Source: Acanthochromis polyacanthus (taxonomy: Eukaryota > Chordata > Actinopteri > Pomacentridae). From it: DNA of 64,000 nt. The stretch is taken from positions 13,837,962 to 13,901,961 of the forward strand of contig NC_067121.1 of NCBI RefSeq assembly GCF_021347895.1, given 5' to 3'. A program made the translations under genes and the position numbers. The stretch's first letter is position 1. Every line of letters starts with the position of its first letter. Below are positions 1 through 12,555 of this stretch, in pieces. The notes under the pieces are model-generated. The model searched no databases. It was given only the letters and a program-made list of their open reading frames with translations, and was not told the origin of the DNA.

Positions 1-420
1 GGCATAATCTGCAGCAGGAAACTAGCACACCGCTGCCTCAGAGACAATCCGGCAGAGAGAGAGAAAAAAACGGAAGCAGCCAGGCACGTACGCCCTGGTG
101 GCGTCTGATTGGTTACACTATCACACGAACTCCTCATGTCACTCGAATCTTTTACATGTTGAGAAAGGCACTTTCGCCACACTTAAATGAAATAAAATAC
201 TCTTTTAAAACAATTAAATGAACTTGTGTGTGTTGATCTTTTTAATCTATTTATTAACATGTTTATGATTTTTAACCATAAATCCTATTTACTCATTTTA
301 TGCAAGTGTAGCCTCATGTAACTTATCTGTCACATGGAAAAAAATGAATTTATTAATTTATTGGTCCAATTAATCAACTGGTGAACTGGACTGTTAATAA
401 GCCTGGTAACCTGGGTTACA
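1..420 (-). repeat. 3' LTR of the PNMA-gag gypsy element (partial)
   Basis: It matches 9960-10375 base for base except for two indels. Its outer part (about 680 bases) lies beyond the window start. On the minus strand it begins TGTAACC next to the polypurine tract. Confidence 0.93.
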
Positions 421-437
421 CCCTCCCCTCCTAAAGG
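421..437 (-). other. polypurine tract of the gypsy element
   Basis: On the minus strand this is an uninterrupted purine run (AGGAGGGGAGGG) abutting the LTR start TGTAAC. This is the expected position of the plus-strand primer for reverse transcription. Confidence 0.8.
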
Positions 438-3400
438 TGTGTATGTCCCATTACACCCATATGACTATGAAGTGGCCTTGGGGTTCTTTGGGGAGTATCT
501 GCATAGCCATTGTTCTGGAGGGCATCGGCAAAGGCAAGGTTGAGGCCTTGGAAGAGTGACTGGACTATAGACAGCAAGGGGTTTCCCAATTGAGCATACT
601 GCAGTCGTTCAGGCTGTTCTCTGTGCCTCTGAGAACGTCTGGGAACACTGTCACTCTCACTCTCTCCCATGATGACTGGAGAAGTTCTTCTCCCAAGCAT
701 CCCAACTGCTGTTTCTTCGTTGGTTCTGTCCACTGACACGTCCTCACATGGTTTGTGGACAGAACATCCTTCAGCCTTGCTGCTGTCACTGAATGACAGG
801 CCTGAGAAAACAGGAAGACTTTCATCCATGATGTTTGGTTCTGGGGCAGACTCCAACATGCTCAGCTGGACAGGTAAGGTCTCATCCTCTTCCCTTGAAA
901 CATCAGGGGGAGTATCCTGAGATTTCCCAAATAGAGCTCTCCTCACTTTGGGGTCATTAATTTCCCTGTGCCCTGAGATGACCTCAGCTTCCGGATCCAC
1001 AATTGCTGAGCTTCCTTTCCATTCAGAACAGTTTGATCTGTCAGAGCTTGGCTCATTTGCATCCCCGGGAGCTGGAGGCTCCTCTGGTTTAGATGAAATG
1101 ATCTCCACAGGTATCCACTGTACGGTTCCTCTTGCAGGTGCACATCCCGTCCCTCTGTCCTGTTTCTCCACGCTCAATGTCTCTTTTATTCCTTCCAGGT
1201 CGACAGGAGCAGGAAGTCTACCAACTGAAGTCTGGATTGGTTGTTTTGTCTCTCCAAGGTGTCTCTCCCTTGCAGGTGTCATCTCTGGCCAGGTCAAAAG
1301 CCGTGTCTCGATGAAGTCAGTGTTCAGTGTCTCTCCAGGTAAGTAGTAGTGGTAGTCAATGTCTTCTGACTCTGAATTGTCATCTCCCACCTCAGACTCG
1401 GCTGTGACTTCCATTCTCGACTGTCTCCTTGTTCTAGGTCTGCTGATAGTCTGCTTCGGCGGTTGCTCAGGCTCAGCAACAGGTAAGAATCCACACGGCA
1501 GCAAAAGGTCACGGTGTAAGGTGCGAAGCGGTCCATCCTTTCCCTCAGGCTTGACGGTGTACACAGGTAGGTCGCCAGCTCGCTTGACCACCACGTGCAC
1601 GTCTGGTTCCCATTTGTCAGCCAACTTGTGTTTCCCTCTTAGCCGAACGCTCCTCACAAGGACACGATCTCCTGTCTCCAGAGTGGACTCAACAACTCTC
1701 CTGTCAAACCGTTGCTTGTTGCGCTCAGCTGTCTTTGAGGCGTTCTCCATGGCAACTCGGTAGCTTTCCTCTAGGCGACCCTTTAAGTCATGCACATACT
1801 GGGAGTGTGACTTGGGTTCACAGGTGGAGGGTAGACCGAATGCCAAATCAACTGGAAGCCGTGGTTGTCTGCCGAACATTAGTTCATAGGGGCTGAATCC
1901 GGTCACGTCATTCCGCGTGCAGTTATACGCATGCACCAGAGGCTTGACAAATTCTTTCCAGTGAGATTTGTCCTTGTTTTCTAGAGTGCCCAACATCTGG
2001 AGGAGGGTCCTATTGAATCGCTCCACTGGATTCCCTCTGGGGTGATAAGGGGTAGTCCTGACCTTCTGGATGCCAGCAATAGAGCACAATTCTTTTATGG
2101 TACGAGATTCGAAATCTGGACCCTGGTCACTCAGAAGCTTTTCGGGAAACCCATAATGCACAAGGAAGTTTTCCCACAAGCACTTAGCCACCGTCGAGGC
2201 TTTTTGGTTCCGTGTTGGTATCGCTACTGCGTATTTAGTAAAATGGTCCGTCAGCACCAATATATCCTTCGTGTTGCTCTGGTCGGGCTCCACCGACAGG
2301 AAGTCCATGCAGACCAGCTCCAAGGGCCTGTTGGCCTTGATATTACACAGAGGGGCTGCCCTTTCGGCCGGAGTCTTCCGGCGCACGCAGCGTTCACACA
2401 TCTTGATCTTCTGCTCTACATAGGCGGACATTCTAGGCCAATAGAAGCGTGACCTCACGAGGTCGAGGGTCCGCTCTATGCCTAGATGACCTAGATCATC
2501 ATGTAGGCCTTTCAATGCTGTGGCTCTGAGTTCGGTTGGTAGAACCAGCTGGTGTGTGACTCGTCCATTTTCTTGTCGTGCTCTGTACAACACTCCACCT
2601 TTCAGTACTAGACGTTTCCATTCTCGGAGCCACAAAACAAGATCTGAAAGTTCGTGTCTCAGGGCAGGTGAGGGCATGTCACCCGACTCTTTGTGCTCAA
2701 TGACCACTCTGAGATCAGGATCGGCTCGCTGCTTTGCTCCCATCTCCTCTTCAGTCCAATGACCAATGACAGGGAGTCCATGATTATCTTCATGCTGGAA
2801 ACCACAGGGCAGAGCATCGGAATGGACGGTGAGGGACTCCACCAGTGTGACTGATGGACATGTGGAGTTTTTGTGAGACCACTCAACGTCATGCTTCTCA
2901 CATATGGCTTTCACTGCATCTGGAAGAACAACATCTGGAGTCTCCTGCTCCTTCAGGTAATATAGAGTGAACTGTTTAATCCTCTCACGCTCTTTTCTGG
3001 ACACAGCATCATCCTGGAGCTCTCCATGTGGTCGACGAGAAAGTCCATCTGCATCCTGATTCTGGGTTCCTGCTCTATACTGGAGCTTGAAGTTGTATGT
3101 CGATAGTGCTGACAACCACCTGTAGCTCGTGGCATCCAACTTCGCGGAAGTCAGGATGTAAGTTAAGGGGTTGCTGTCAGTAACAACAGTGAAGTTGGTA
3201 CCGTACAAGTAATCACTAAACTTAGCTGTGACCGCCCACTTTAGTGCGAGGAACTCCAACTTATGAGCAGGGTATTTCGCTTCACTTCTCGTCAGTCCTC
3301 TGCTCGCGAAAGCTATAGCCCTCATCTGTCCGTCTTGTTCTTGGTACAAAGCTGCACCAAGCCCCGTCGTGCTTGCGTCAGTGTGAAGGAGGTACGGGAG

Positions 3401-5235
3401 GCTGGGGTTAGCAAATCCCAAGACAGGTGCGGTGGTGAGCTTGTCAATGATCTCTTCAAACGCTCTCTGACATTCTGGAGTCCATCTCTTCCCAAAGGAC
3501 TCTTTTGGATGGAAGTACAGGTGAGTTTTCCCTTTTCCTTGACTGTGTTTCCTGAGAGGTGGATACCCAGCTGTGAGGTCATTTAGAGGTTTGATGATCT
3601 TTGAGTAGTTCCTCACAAATCGTCGGTAGTACCCCGAGAAACCCAGGAAGGAGCGCAGCTGTTTGAGGTTCTCTGGTACTGGCCAGGTCTTTAAGGCCTC
3701 AATCTTCTGTGGGTCTGTCTCGACTCCATGCTCGGACACAATATGGCCAAGGTACTTAACTGAGGTTTGGAAAAACTTACATTTTTCAGATGACAACTTC
3801 AAACCGTACTCTTTAAGTCGGTTGAGGACCTGCAGTAATCTTGACTCATGTTGCTCCAGAGTATCAGAGAAGACTATGACATCGTCGATGAAAACTAGCG
3901 CCTCCTTGCGATTGAGATCGCCCACACATCTCTCCATCAGTCGCTGAAAAGTACTCGGCGCGTTGGTAACCCCCTGGGGCATTCTGTTGAATTCCCAGAA
4001 GCCCAATGGGCACACGAACGCAGTCTTCTGTTTATCAGCCTCTTCCATTTCGACTTGGTAATAGCCTGATTTTAAATCAAGGACTGAGAACCATTTTGAG
4101 CCAGTCAAAAGAGAGAATACTTCCTCCAGGTTTGGCAGAGCGTATGCATCTCTTATGGTCTGGGAGTTGAGTTTCCGGAAGTCGATGCACAATCTCACAG
4201 AACCATCTTTCTTCCGCACGACAACAATGGGAGATGCAAAGGGGGACTCAGACTCGTGTATGACACCAGAATCTAGTAGCTCTTGAAGATGTTTCTTGAC
4301 TGCATCGACATCATGTGGATGGATAGGTCTGGGTCGGTGCTTGAAAGGGGTGTTGTCACTCAAGTTGATGTGATGCTTTACCTTGCTGGTATGGCCAAAG
4401 TCCATGTCGTGCTGAGAGAAGACTTCAGGCATGCTATTGAGCAGCCTGGTGATTCGCTCTTTCCACTCTGGTGGTAAGGGGGAATCCCCAAAATCGAATT
4501 CCATCCTCTTGGTTTCAGGAGTGGTTGAATCGGCGGAGGGCTCCTTACCCATCACCTGTTGAACAGCATGAATCTCAGCCAACACGGTCCTTGGAGGGAT
4601 GGTGATGTCGTGTTGGGTCTCATTCCTCAGCAGGATTGACATTGAGCAAGGGCGCCTGACAGGTAAGGTGCACAGGGAGCTAGCCACCAGCAGTCCGCCA
4701 GGAAGAGACGACACAGACGCGGTCTCCACCACAACCCACTTATCCTTGTGAGCATCACTCATGTGAACCTGCCCTTCCACAGCGATGGTGCTGCTCGCTG
4801 GCACCACTTGGCAGGTGTTGTTCTGTGCTTTGATCAGCCCCAGAGCTCCAGTACCTGCCTGCTTTTTCCGTACTTCAGGGATTTTCAAAACCACTCTGTA
4901 GCCAGGAAGGGATGACTGAGGGCGGCGATCGTGCTCTTCAACATAGCTGGAGTAGAGGACGTCTAATGAGTTGGTGCCAATGAGGATTTGAGACGCACTG
5001 CTCACATCAGGGACAACCAGCACCAATGTAGGGACTTCAGTCTCTTTTCCCAAAAACTCCTCTGGAAACATTAGGTTGAGTTCTACGTACCCAAGGTAAG
5101 GCACAGCCTCTCCATTGGCTCCCTCTACTTGCAGCTCTACATCCAAAAGATCATCCAGGGATTTCAAGGAATGATGGGACAGGTGGGTCTGGAAAAATGA
5201 AAGTGGGATGGTGGTCACCTGAGACCCCGTATCTA

Positions 5236-6868
<1,633 letters not shown>

Positions 6869-7050
6869 TAGCAGACAGTTAGCTTTATGGCCTTCAATGA
6901 TGACTTTGGCTGTGCATTTTGTTCCAACCAGCTTAGGCGGTAGTATGGTGGAGGAGGTGTTAGTATTACCACACTTGCTAGCCACTCGCCTTGTCCTTCT
7001 AGGGCGCTTGGTTGATCTTTCAGTCCCTGTTTGCCCTGCAACAGGGGCTT

Positions 7051-9231
7051 CTAGTAGTTTAACTGCTGCATGCCACTGCTGCCATTTTGCCGATCCCATT
7101 GTCTTTGTCTCTCTTTCAGCAGCTGTCTCTTTTCATCGACCAGAAGAGGATTGGGTTCACTCTCACAGTTGACCGCCAGGTGAGCGTCTTCACCGCAGCG
7201 GAAGCAGTACCATGGACGGGGCCTACTGTTTGCTGTCGACCCCGAACTGAACTGTGTGTTCACTCTCTTGTTAGGTGACTGGTGTCGAACTGTGATGGAG
7301 GAGTCTCTTTGGAATGCAGGCGATAGTATCTGTTGGCTCTGGACTTGGGTTGGAGTCACCTGTGCTTGGAGAAGAACAAGCTGATGTTTCAATGCTTTAA
7401 TCTCTGTTGCTTCTTGGTGCTCACTTTTAGTTCTATGAGCTGCTTTCTTCATATCAGCTACTTGTGCTTGAACGTCAGCAATCTGTCTTTTCAATGTGCT
7501 GATTTCAGTCGTGTCAGAACAGTTGACTTTGGTTTTACGTGGAGTTGTAGTCTGCATGGCAGCGACCTGCGCTTGTATCTCGTCAAGCTGGTTCTTTAAG
7601 ACTTCAGCATCAGTTGCATCTCTCTCAGGTGTGGCACAACTGCATGCTGCTAACTGCTGTGCTGCAGCTCTGAACTTTGGGACAGCAGGACTTGGTTTGT
7701 GCAGCCCAAGGTGTTTTTTCATGCGATTGTGTTTACCTGCCTGTTTGTCTTCTTCTGTCCTGACGAGGAGCAGTAGTTCAGCAAAGGAGGGCGGTGCATT
7801 TGTTTTCCGTTCCAGCTGGAGATCAGCGATCAATCCATCATTCCAGCAGCCTCGACAGAACTGCTTCAGGAGGTAACGATTTCGTTCACTCTCTGCGATG
7901 CCACCACGTCTGACTGCGGCACTCAGAGCAACTTGCAAGCGGTTCAGATAGTCAGATGGCTTCTCGTCATTGTTCTGCAGTGTCCCCATGAACTTGGCCA
8001 ACAGCTCATCTCCGTCCTCCACAGAGCCATAGACTGAATCAAGCAGCTGAAGGTACATTGATGGCAAGGCTTGAGGGCTGACATGCTTGATGACGTCAGT
8101 GGCTGGAGGCAATAGACTGTCTAAGATCTTGCGGGTTCTGTGCAGGTCAGACATGGAGGGATCTGTTAAGAACAAATCAACATTTGCTCTCCAGGTATCA
8201 TAATCAAGTTCACTGTTTGGGCGGGGGGACTTGCCAGAGAAGGGTCTGAGGCGAAATGAAGAGTGCATGGGAGACATAGCTTCATTAGCTCGCATGACAT
8301 GTTCAACAACGACCCGTTGTACAGCAGGAGGATTAACATCATTCATGGTAAGTAGTGAACGTGTGACTGTAGCACTGTCATCATTACTACTGGTTTTGAT
8401 GGACAGGGACGCTGGGTGTCGAGCGTTCATGTTAGCAGCCATGCTTGGTGATGGAGTGGCTGTCAAAACAACAGGTTGCGACTGACCATTCACACTGGTA
8501 GGTAAGGACGTTACCTGTGGGCTCTGAGCAGCGGCCTCGAGCCTTTGCAAAGCTGGTGTTGATGCTGCTTGGACATCACCTCTCAAGCCACACTGACCAC
8601 GCCTGGGTGAAGGAGACGGTGGGAACACAGTTGGTAAGTTCCTGACTATCTCAGGTGAGACAGAACCAAGCAGGAGAGAAGGCTGCTGCATGACCTGTGG
8701 TGACACATTAATATTCACAATCCCTTGACCAGTTACATCAGAGGTGTTTATTTGAGAGTCTTCGACTGGTGCAGTGTCAGCAGGGAGATTCACGCCCTTT
8801 CCTGCACTCATCTTCATCAGTTCTGCTTGAAGTACACTTTCAAATGACTTTCCACACTTACTTGCAATGGCTTGCAGTTCCTCAAGATACCCCTTGGTGG
8901 CGCTGCTACTCGCAGTGCTAGTGTAAACACTATCTAAGGAGTGCACTTTAAAGGTGACGTTTGCATCTGTTGAGCTGAGATAGTCTTTTGGCAGTAGGGG
9001 TCTAAATGTCTGCATTGCAGAGCTATTTGCAAATTCCACAATGGAGCAGAGATGATACTCTGACTCAGGATCATCTATAACTAGCACTCTGTTAATGGAG
9101 CCGTAGCGTTTTAAGTGGTTCTCAAGCTCCTCATCAATTACAGTTTGAGTTAACCCATGAACAATAACTGAGTTACGAACATTTATCTTTTCATCTTTCA
9201 CTATATCCATTTTACTCTTTACTCGTGTCAC
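7051..9231 (-). CDS. gypsy Gag, PNMA-like, with CCHC zinc knuckle
   Basis: This 726-residue open frame starts 42 bases inside the 5' LTR edge. Residues about 15-100 resemble the RRM-like N-terminal region of PNMA/ZCCHC12 proteins. Residues about 328-490 (PFSGKSPRPNSELDYDTWR onward) look like a PNMA-type Gag capsid, and a CCHC knuckle (C676, C679, H684, C689) lies near the C-terminus. Gag would package the RNA into particles. Vertebrate PNMA genes are thought to derive from gypsy elements of this kind; that link is established for the family, and its application here is inferred from the sequence pattern. No stop or frameshift is seen, so this gag could still be translated even though pol is broken. 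Confidence 0.88.
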   Translation of the reverse strand: MTRVKSKMDIVKDEKINVRNSVIVHGLTQTVIDEELENHLKRYGSINRVLVIDDPESEYHLCSIVEFANSSAMQTFRPLLPKDYLSSTDANVTFKVHSLDSVYTSTASSSATKGYLEELQAIASKCGKSFESVLQAELMKMSAGKGVNLPADTAPVEDSQINTSDVTGQGIVNINVSPQVMQQPSLLLGSVSPEIVRNLPTVFPPSPSPRRGQCGLRGDVQAASTPALQRLEAAAQSPQVTSLPTSVNGQSQPVVLTATPSPSMAANMNARHPASLSIKTSSNDDSATVTRSLLTMNDVNPPAVQRVVVEHVMRANEAMSPMHSSFRLRPFSGKSPRPNSELDYDTWRANVDLFLTDPSMSDLHRTRKILDSLLPPATDVIKHVSPQALPSMYLQLLDSVYGSVEDGDELLAKFMGTLQNNDEKPSDYLNRLQVALSAAVRRGGIAESERNRYLLKQFCRGCWNDGLIADLQLERKTNAPPSFAELLLLVRTEEDKQAGKHNRMKKHLGLHKPSPAVPKFRAAAQQLAACSCATPERDATDAEVLKNQLDEIQAQVAAMQTTTPRKTKVNCSDTTEISTLKRQIADVQAQVADMKKAAHRTKSEHQEATEIKALKHQLVLLQAQVTPTQVQSQQILSPAFQRDSSITVRHQSPNKRVNTQFSSGSTANSRPRPWYCFRCGEDAHLAVNCESEPNPLLVDEKRQLLKERQRQWDRQNGSSGMQQLNY
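7057..7063 (-). promoter_or_regulatory. candidate -1 ribosomal frameshift site (G TTA AAC) at the gag-pol overlap
   Basis: On the minus strand the last gag codons read TTA AAC TAC TAG, preceded by G. G TTA AAC is in the right phase for slippage, and a -1 shift there enters the pol frame (KLLEAP...). GUUAAAC works as a slippery heptamer in arteriviruses; its use here is inferred. I have not folded the downstream RNA. Confidence 0.55.
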
Positions 9232-9250
9232 TCAATAACACCCCACTTTC

Positions 9251-9267
9251 TCCTGGCTGGCTCGCCA
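9251..9267 (-). other. putative primer-binding site
   Basis: Seven bases inside the 5' LTR edge the minus strand has a TGG-initial stretch (TGGCGAGCCAGCCAGGA), the normal form of a tRNA-primed site. I could not assign the tRNA. Confidence 0.45.
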
Positions 9268-9273
9268 AGTTTC

Positions 9274-10375
9274 TGTAACCTACCTCAGCTCTAACTGTTA
9301 ACGGTAAAAGACTGGGAGATACAGATATTTATTCCATCAATGCATCAATTACCTTGTGGACCAGTAGTCAGAAGTTCTAGGTCGCTACAGGAGAAAGGGA
9401 GTGTTAGCAAAATGCAGTGAGTGACCAAGTAAAGAACCTCACTCACATCAAAGGTAAGTTTATAAGTGTGTTGTATTGAAAAAAAAAAGAGTTGTAGAAA
9501 AATAAAATAAAAAACAATTTTAGCTTTTCAGCTCTTCAGACATGAGATATCAACCACAGTCCTCAATAAATCAGTCTTTTTTTCCTCAAATAAATCACAG
9601 TCTCTGTCTAAATCTCAGTTTCTTTTTGGGTTGGCTCGCCACAACCACTGAGGTCCCGTTCTACCTTTACAGAGACCGGAAGAATCCCCAGTAGAAGAAG
9701 TCTTGCAGATTGACACAGGAATCCATACAAAGGGGAAGAACAAAAGACCCGGCCAGAGGCTCACAGTTCATGTACACACACACTCCAGGTACAGGGTACA
9801 ATACACGCTCTCATCAGTCCAGGATCCCGGTTCTCCTCCGCTTCTGTTGTGAACCCACGGTCCGCTCATCTACCACGGCAAAAAGGAAAGGCTCCACTCT
9901 CTGCCCTAACAATAAAAGCGACTTAGACTTGGAATATCTGGCCCTCTCAGACGAAAATCGGCATAATCTGCAGCAGGAAACTAGCACACCGCTGCCTCAG
10001 AGACAATCCGGCAGAGAGAGAGAAAAAAAGCAGCCAGGCACGTACGCCCTGGTGGCGTCTGATTGGTTACACTATCACACGAACTCCTCATGTCACTCGA
10101 ATCTTTTACATGTTGAGAAAGGCACTTTCGCCACACTTAAAATGAAATAAAATACTCTTTTAAAACAATTAAATGAACTTGTGTGTGTTGATCTTTTTAA
10201 TCTATTTATTAACATGTTTATGATTTTTAACCATAAATCCTATTTACTCATTTTATGCAAGTGTAGCCTCATGTAACTTATCTGTCACATGGAAAAAAAT
10301 GAATTTATTAATTTATTGGTCCAATTAATCAACTGGTGAACTGGACTGTTAATAAGCCTGGTAACCTGGGTTACA
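9274..10375 (-). repeat. 5' LTR of the PNMA-gag gypsy element
   Basis: This 1102-bp LTR has short terminal inverted repeats: TGTAACC at the left edge and GGTTACA at the right edge on the plus strand. It repeats 1-420 almost exactly. The flank at 10376-10380 is actgg. Confidence 0.92.
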
Positions 10376-10380
10376 ACTGG

Positions 10381-10638
10381 ACTTCAAAAAAGAAAATGAT
10401 GGGAGCCTGAACATATATACAATATAGCTGTGGTAAAAACTAAAAATAAGTGAAGATGTTTTCAACAAATAATCAAACATTTTTTTAAATTAAAAAAACA
10501 TTTAAAGAGGACAAAAATGCAAATGAAATAACAATTGCAATGAGCATTCTTTGCCTTCAGAAAACAGCACTAGATGTCCTCTACACACTTACACAAAGTT
10601 TTGGACCACACAAGGAACCCAGTTGCAGACAAGACAGT
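10381..10638. other. A/T-rich flank with no recognised feature
   Basis: This is single-copy-looking DNA between the gypsy LTR and the promoter-like block at 10639. I see no gene. Confidence 0.5.
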
Positions 10639-10747
10639 GGCCGCCATTTCCAATCCATACCGGAAGTCCTTACCGGAAATCCATACCGGAAGATGTTCAT
10701 CTCTGCCCACATCGGCTCTGTGGAAGTTGTACCTTCTCGCTTCTCTC
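10639..10747 (+). promoter_or_regulatory. YY1 plus triple-ETS promoter and non-coding first exon
   Basis: A YY1-like site (GGCCGCCATTTC, 10639-10650) is followed by three ETS cores, ACCGGAAGT, ACCGGAAAT and ACCGGAAG, whose CCGGAA starts (10660, 10673, 10686) are exactly 13 bases apart. This is the pattern of TATA-less housekeeping promoters. A splice donor (CTCTC|GTGAGTG) follows after 10747, giving a short non-coding exon 1 for the zinc-finger gene whose ATG is at 11276. No TATA box is visible. Confidence 0.6.
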
Positions 10748-11275
10748 GTGAGTGAACAAAAGTAAATGTTTCTCCCTGCACTAATGTGAGTGGCGATAGT
10801 GTTACAAAACGATAAGGGTGATAGTAGTTTTTATTTTAAATGTAATATGATGCAATTTTACCAAAAAACTTAGGTATAATCGATTAGCTTAACGTTAGCG
10901 CTGGCGCTAACTTAGCGTTAGCGTTAGTATTACTACACCGTAGATTTGTCGCGCTACGTTTTACTAATGTCATTATGGGGGTACGGTTGAATAATGTTAT
11001 ATTTGTCAGACACCATTACTGCCCTAGTGATATGTGTTGTGATCTAGATGCGTAACGTACTGCTGCGTCCACATGTTATCTATTTTTATTGCATGTTGAT
11101 CTTCGCATAAACCCTCTTCTATGAGCTGTTAACCTACAGCTCCTGGTGTCTGTAAAAATACATGTTGTGTTTATTAATGCATCAGTGTAGTTACACATAG
11201 ATACCTAAAGACCATCCACTATTGTAAACATATGGACAATATTCACATATCGGTGTTTGGCCTCTCCTTTTACAG

Positions 11276-12545
11276 ATGCACCCATCAATTGTTGACAAAG
11301 ATGGCAATCTTTGTCACATTGTCCTTTTATCTGGAGATTTTGGGTGTCCTCTCTGTCCCAAATTTCAAACTAAAAACGAGGGGGCAATCCACAGGCACAT
11401 TCAACAGCACATGGAATGTGGAGTTCATTTCAATGGTATGTTGATAACAAGTAATTTATTGATATTATATTTTTAATAGCAACTTTTAATCATATTTGTG
11501 TTTTTAGTATATAAGATATGTACAATTTAGGCAGTGCTAGAATCAAGTTGCACTCATTTGAGGTCTGCTGTTAAGCTATTCTCTTCAATGAAGGTACAAC
11601 ATGCACCACATCTTTTATGTTTATAATGTTTGATCTTATGTTTAACAAAACTCTCCCATTACAGAAACAACAATCTGCCGGTGCAACATGGCTTGTCGAG
11701 AGAAAGGACATTATCATTGTCCTTTCTGCGGAAAAATCATCATCCGGAAAGACAGCGTATCACCACATGTCAATGAATGCTTTAAAAAATGTGTTGTAAT
11801 GGCACCACCTCATCCTCCATCATCATCAGGAAATCATTCAGAACTAATTCTTCCATCACCTGCAGCAATTCCTCCATCACCTGCAGCTATTCCTCCATCG
11901 CCAACAGGAATTCCTTCATCATCTGCAGCTACTCCTCCATCACCTGCAGCTATTCCTCCATCGCCAGCAGGAATTCCGCCATCACCTGCAGCTATTCCTC
12001 CATCACCAGCAGGAATTCCTCCATCACCTGCAGCTATTCCTCCATCACCTGCAGCTATTCCTCCATCACCAGCAGGAATTCCTCCATCACCAGCAGGAAT
12101 TCCTCTGTTGCCAGCAGATTCTGTCATCATCATCAAACTTGCTTGACCATTCCTATTCTCGTTCTTCTCCACCTACAACCACAGATGAAGCAGAATTTCC
12201 ATCTTCACATGTGACTTGCCCTCACTGCAAGTTTGTGTTATATATAAAAAAATTACTATTACATATCCAAAGAAAACATAATCAACAAAGAGATGTCACA
12301 GCCAGCTCACACCTTAAAAGTATGTGTCTGGATCAAAACAATGGTATTTATGCAGTGATGAAAGCTGCACGTGGTTTCAGTGTACCTGTCCATGTTCAGA
12401 GGTTAACTTTGGCCCAGCAACATATTTCTCATTGTGAGATGGAGGACTGTCACCACTATCATTTACTGGCAAAATGGAGTGGAGTCTCCCACAGCTTGTG
12501 TGAGCACATTTGCTCCGTGGATTACTGTGTAATCACTGGAAGAGT
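11276..12545 (+). pseudogene. Zinc-finger gene of unknown function, frameshifted
   Basis: Exon 2 (11276-11435) has an acceptor TTTTACAG before the ATG and a donor GTATGT. It encodes a finger of form CPLC...H...H. Exon 3 (from 11665, acceptor CCATTACAG) joins in frame and continues with CRC, CPFCGK and a C-terminal His/Cys pair. A proline-rich tract of about a dozen heptads (IPPSPAA/IPPSPAG, a 21-bp minisatellite, about 11846-12113) follows. At about 12115-12125 the frame shifts by one base into a third finger (CPHCKFVL...HIQRKH) and a Cys/His-rich region (CEMEDCHHYH...CEHICSVDYC). It may be a decayed gene, a length variant in the repeat, or an assembly error. Because I do not recognise the family, I give no function. 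The convergent neighbour is the YqaJ pseudogene. Confidence 0.55.
11846..12113 (+). repeat. 21-bp coding minisatellite (Pro-Ser-Pro-Ala heptads)
   Basis: The unit is close to 'ttcctccatcacctgcagcta' and encodes IPPSPAA or IPPSPAG. Units differ by one to three bases. Length change in such an array could explain the frameshift just downstream. Confidence 0.8.
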
Positions 12546-12555
12546 GATTACACAG
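12525..12555. repeat. 13-bp perfect inverted repeat
   Basis: CTGTGTAATCACT (12525-12537) and its exact complement AGTGATTACACAG (12543-12555) surround a 5-base loop. It lies at the end of the zinc-finger frame, just before the A/B repeat block. Confidence 0.8.

Noticed and set aside
948..1346. Plus-strand open frame of 132 codons
   Set aside because: It is antisense to gypsy pol with no domain; a shadow frame.
11834..12172. Minus-strand frame of GGIAAGD repeats
   Set aside because: It is the antisense reading of the 21-bp proline minisatellite; no start context or domain.
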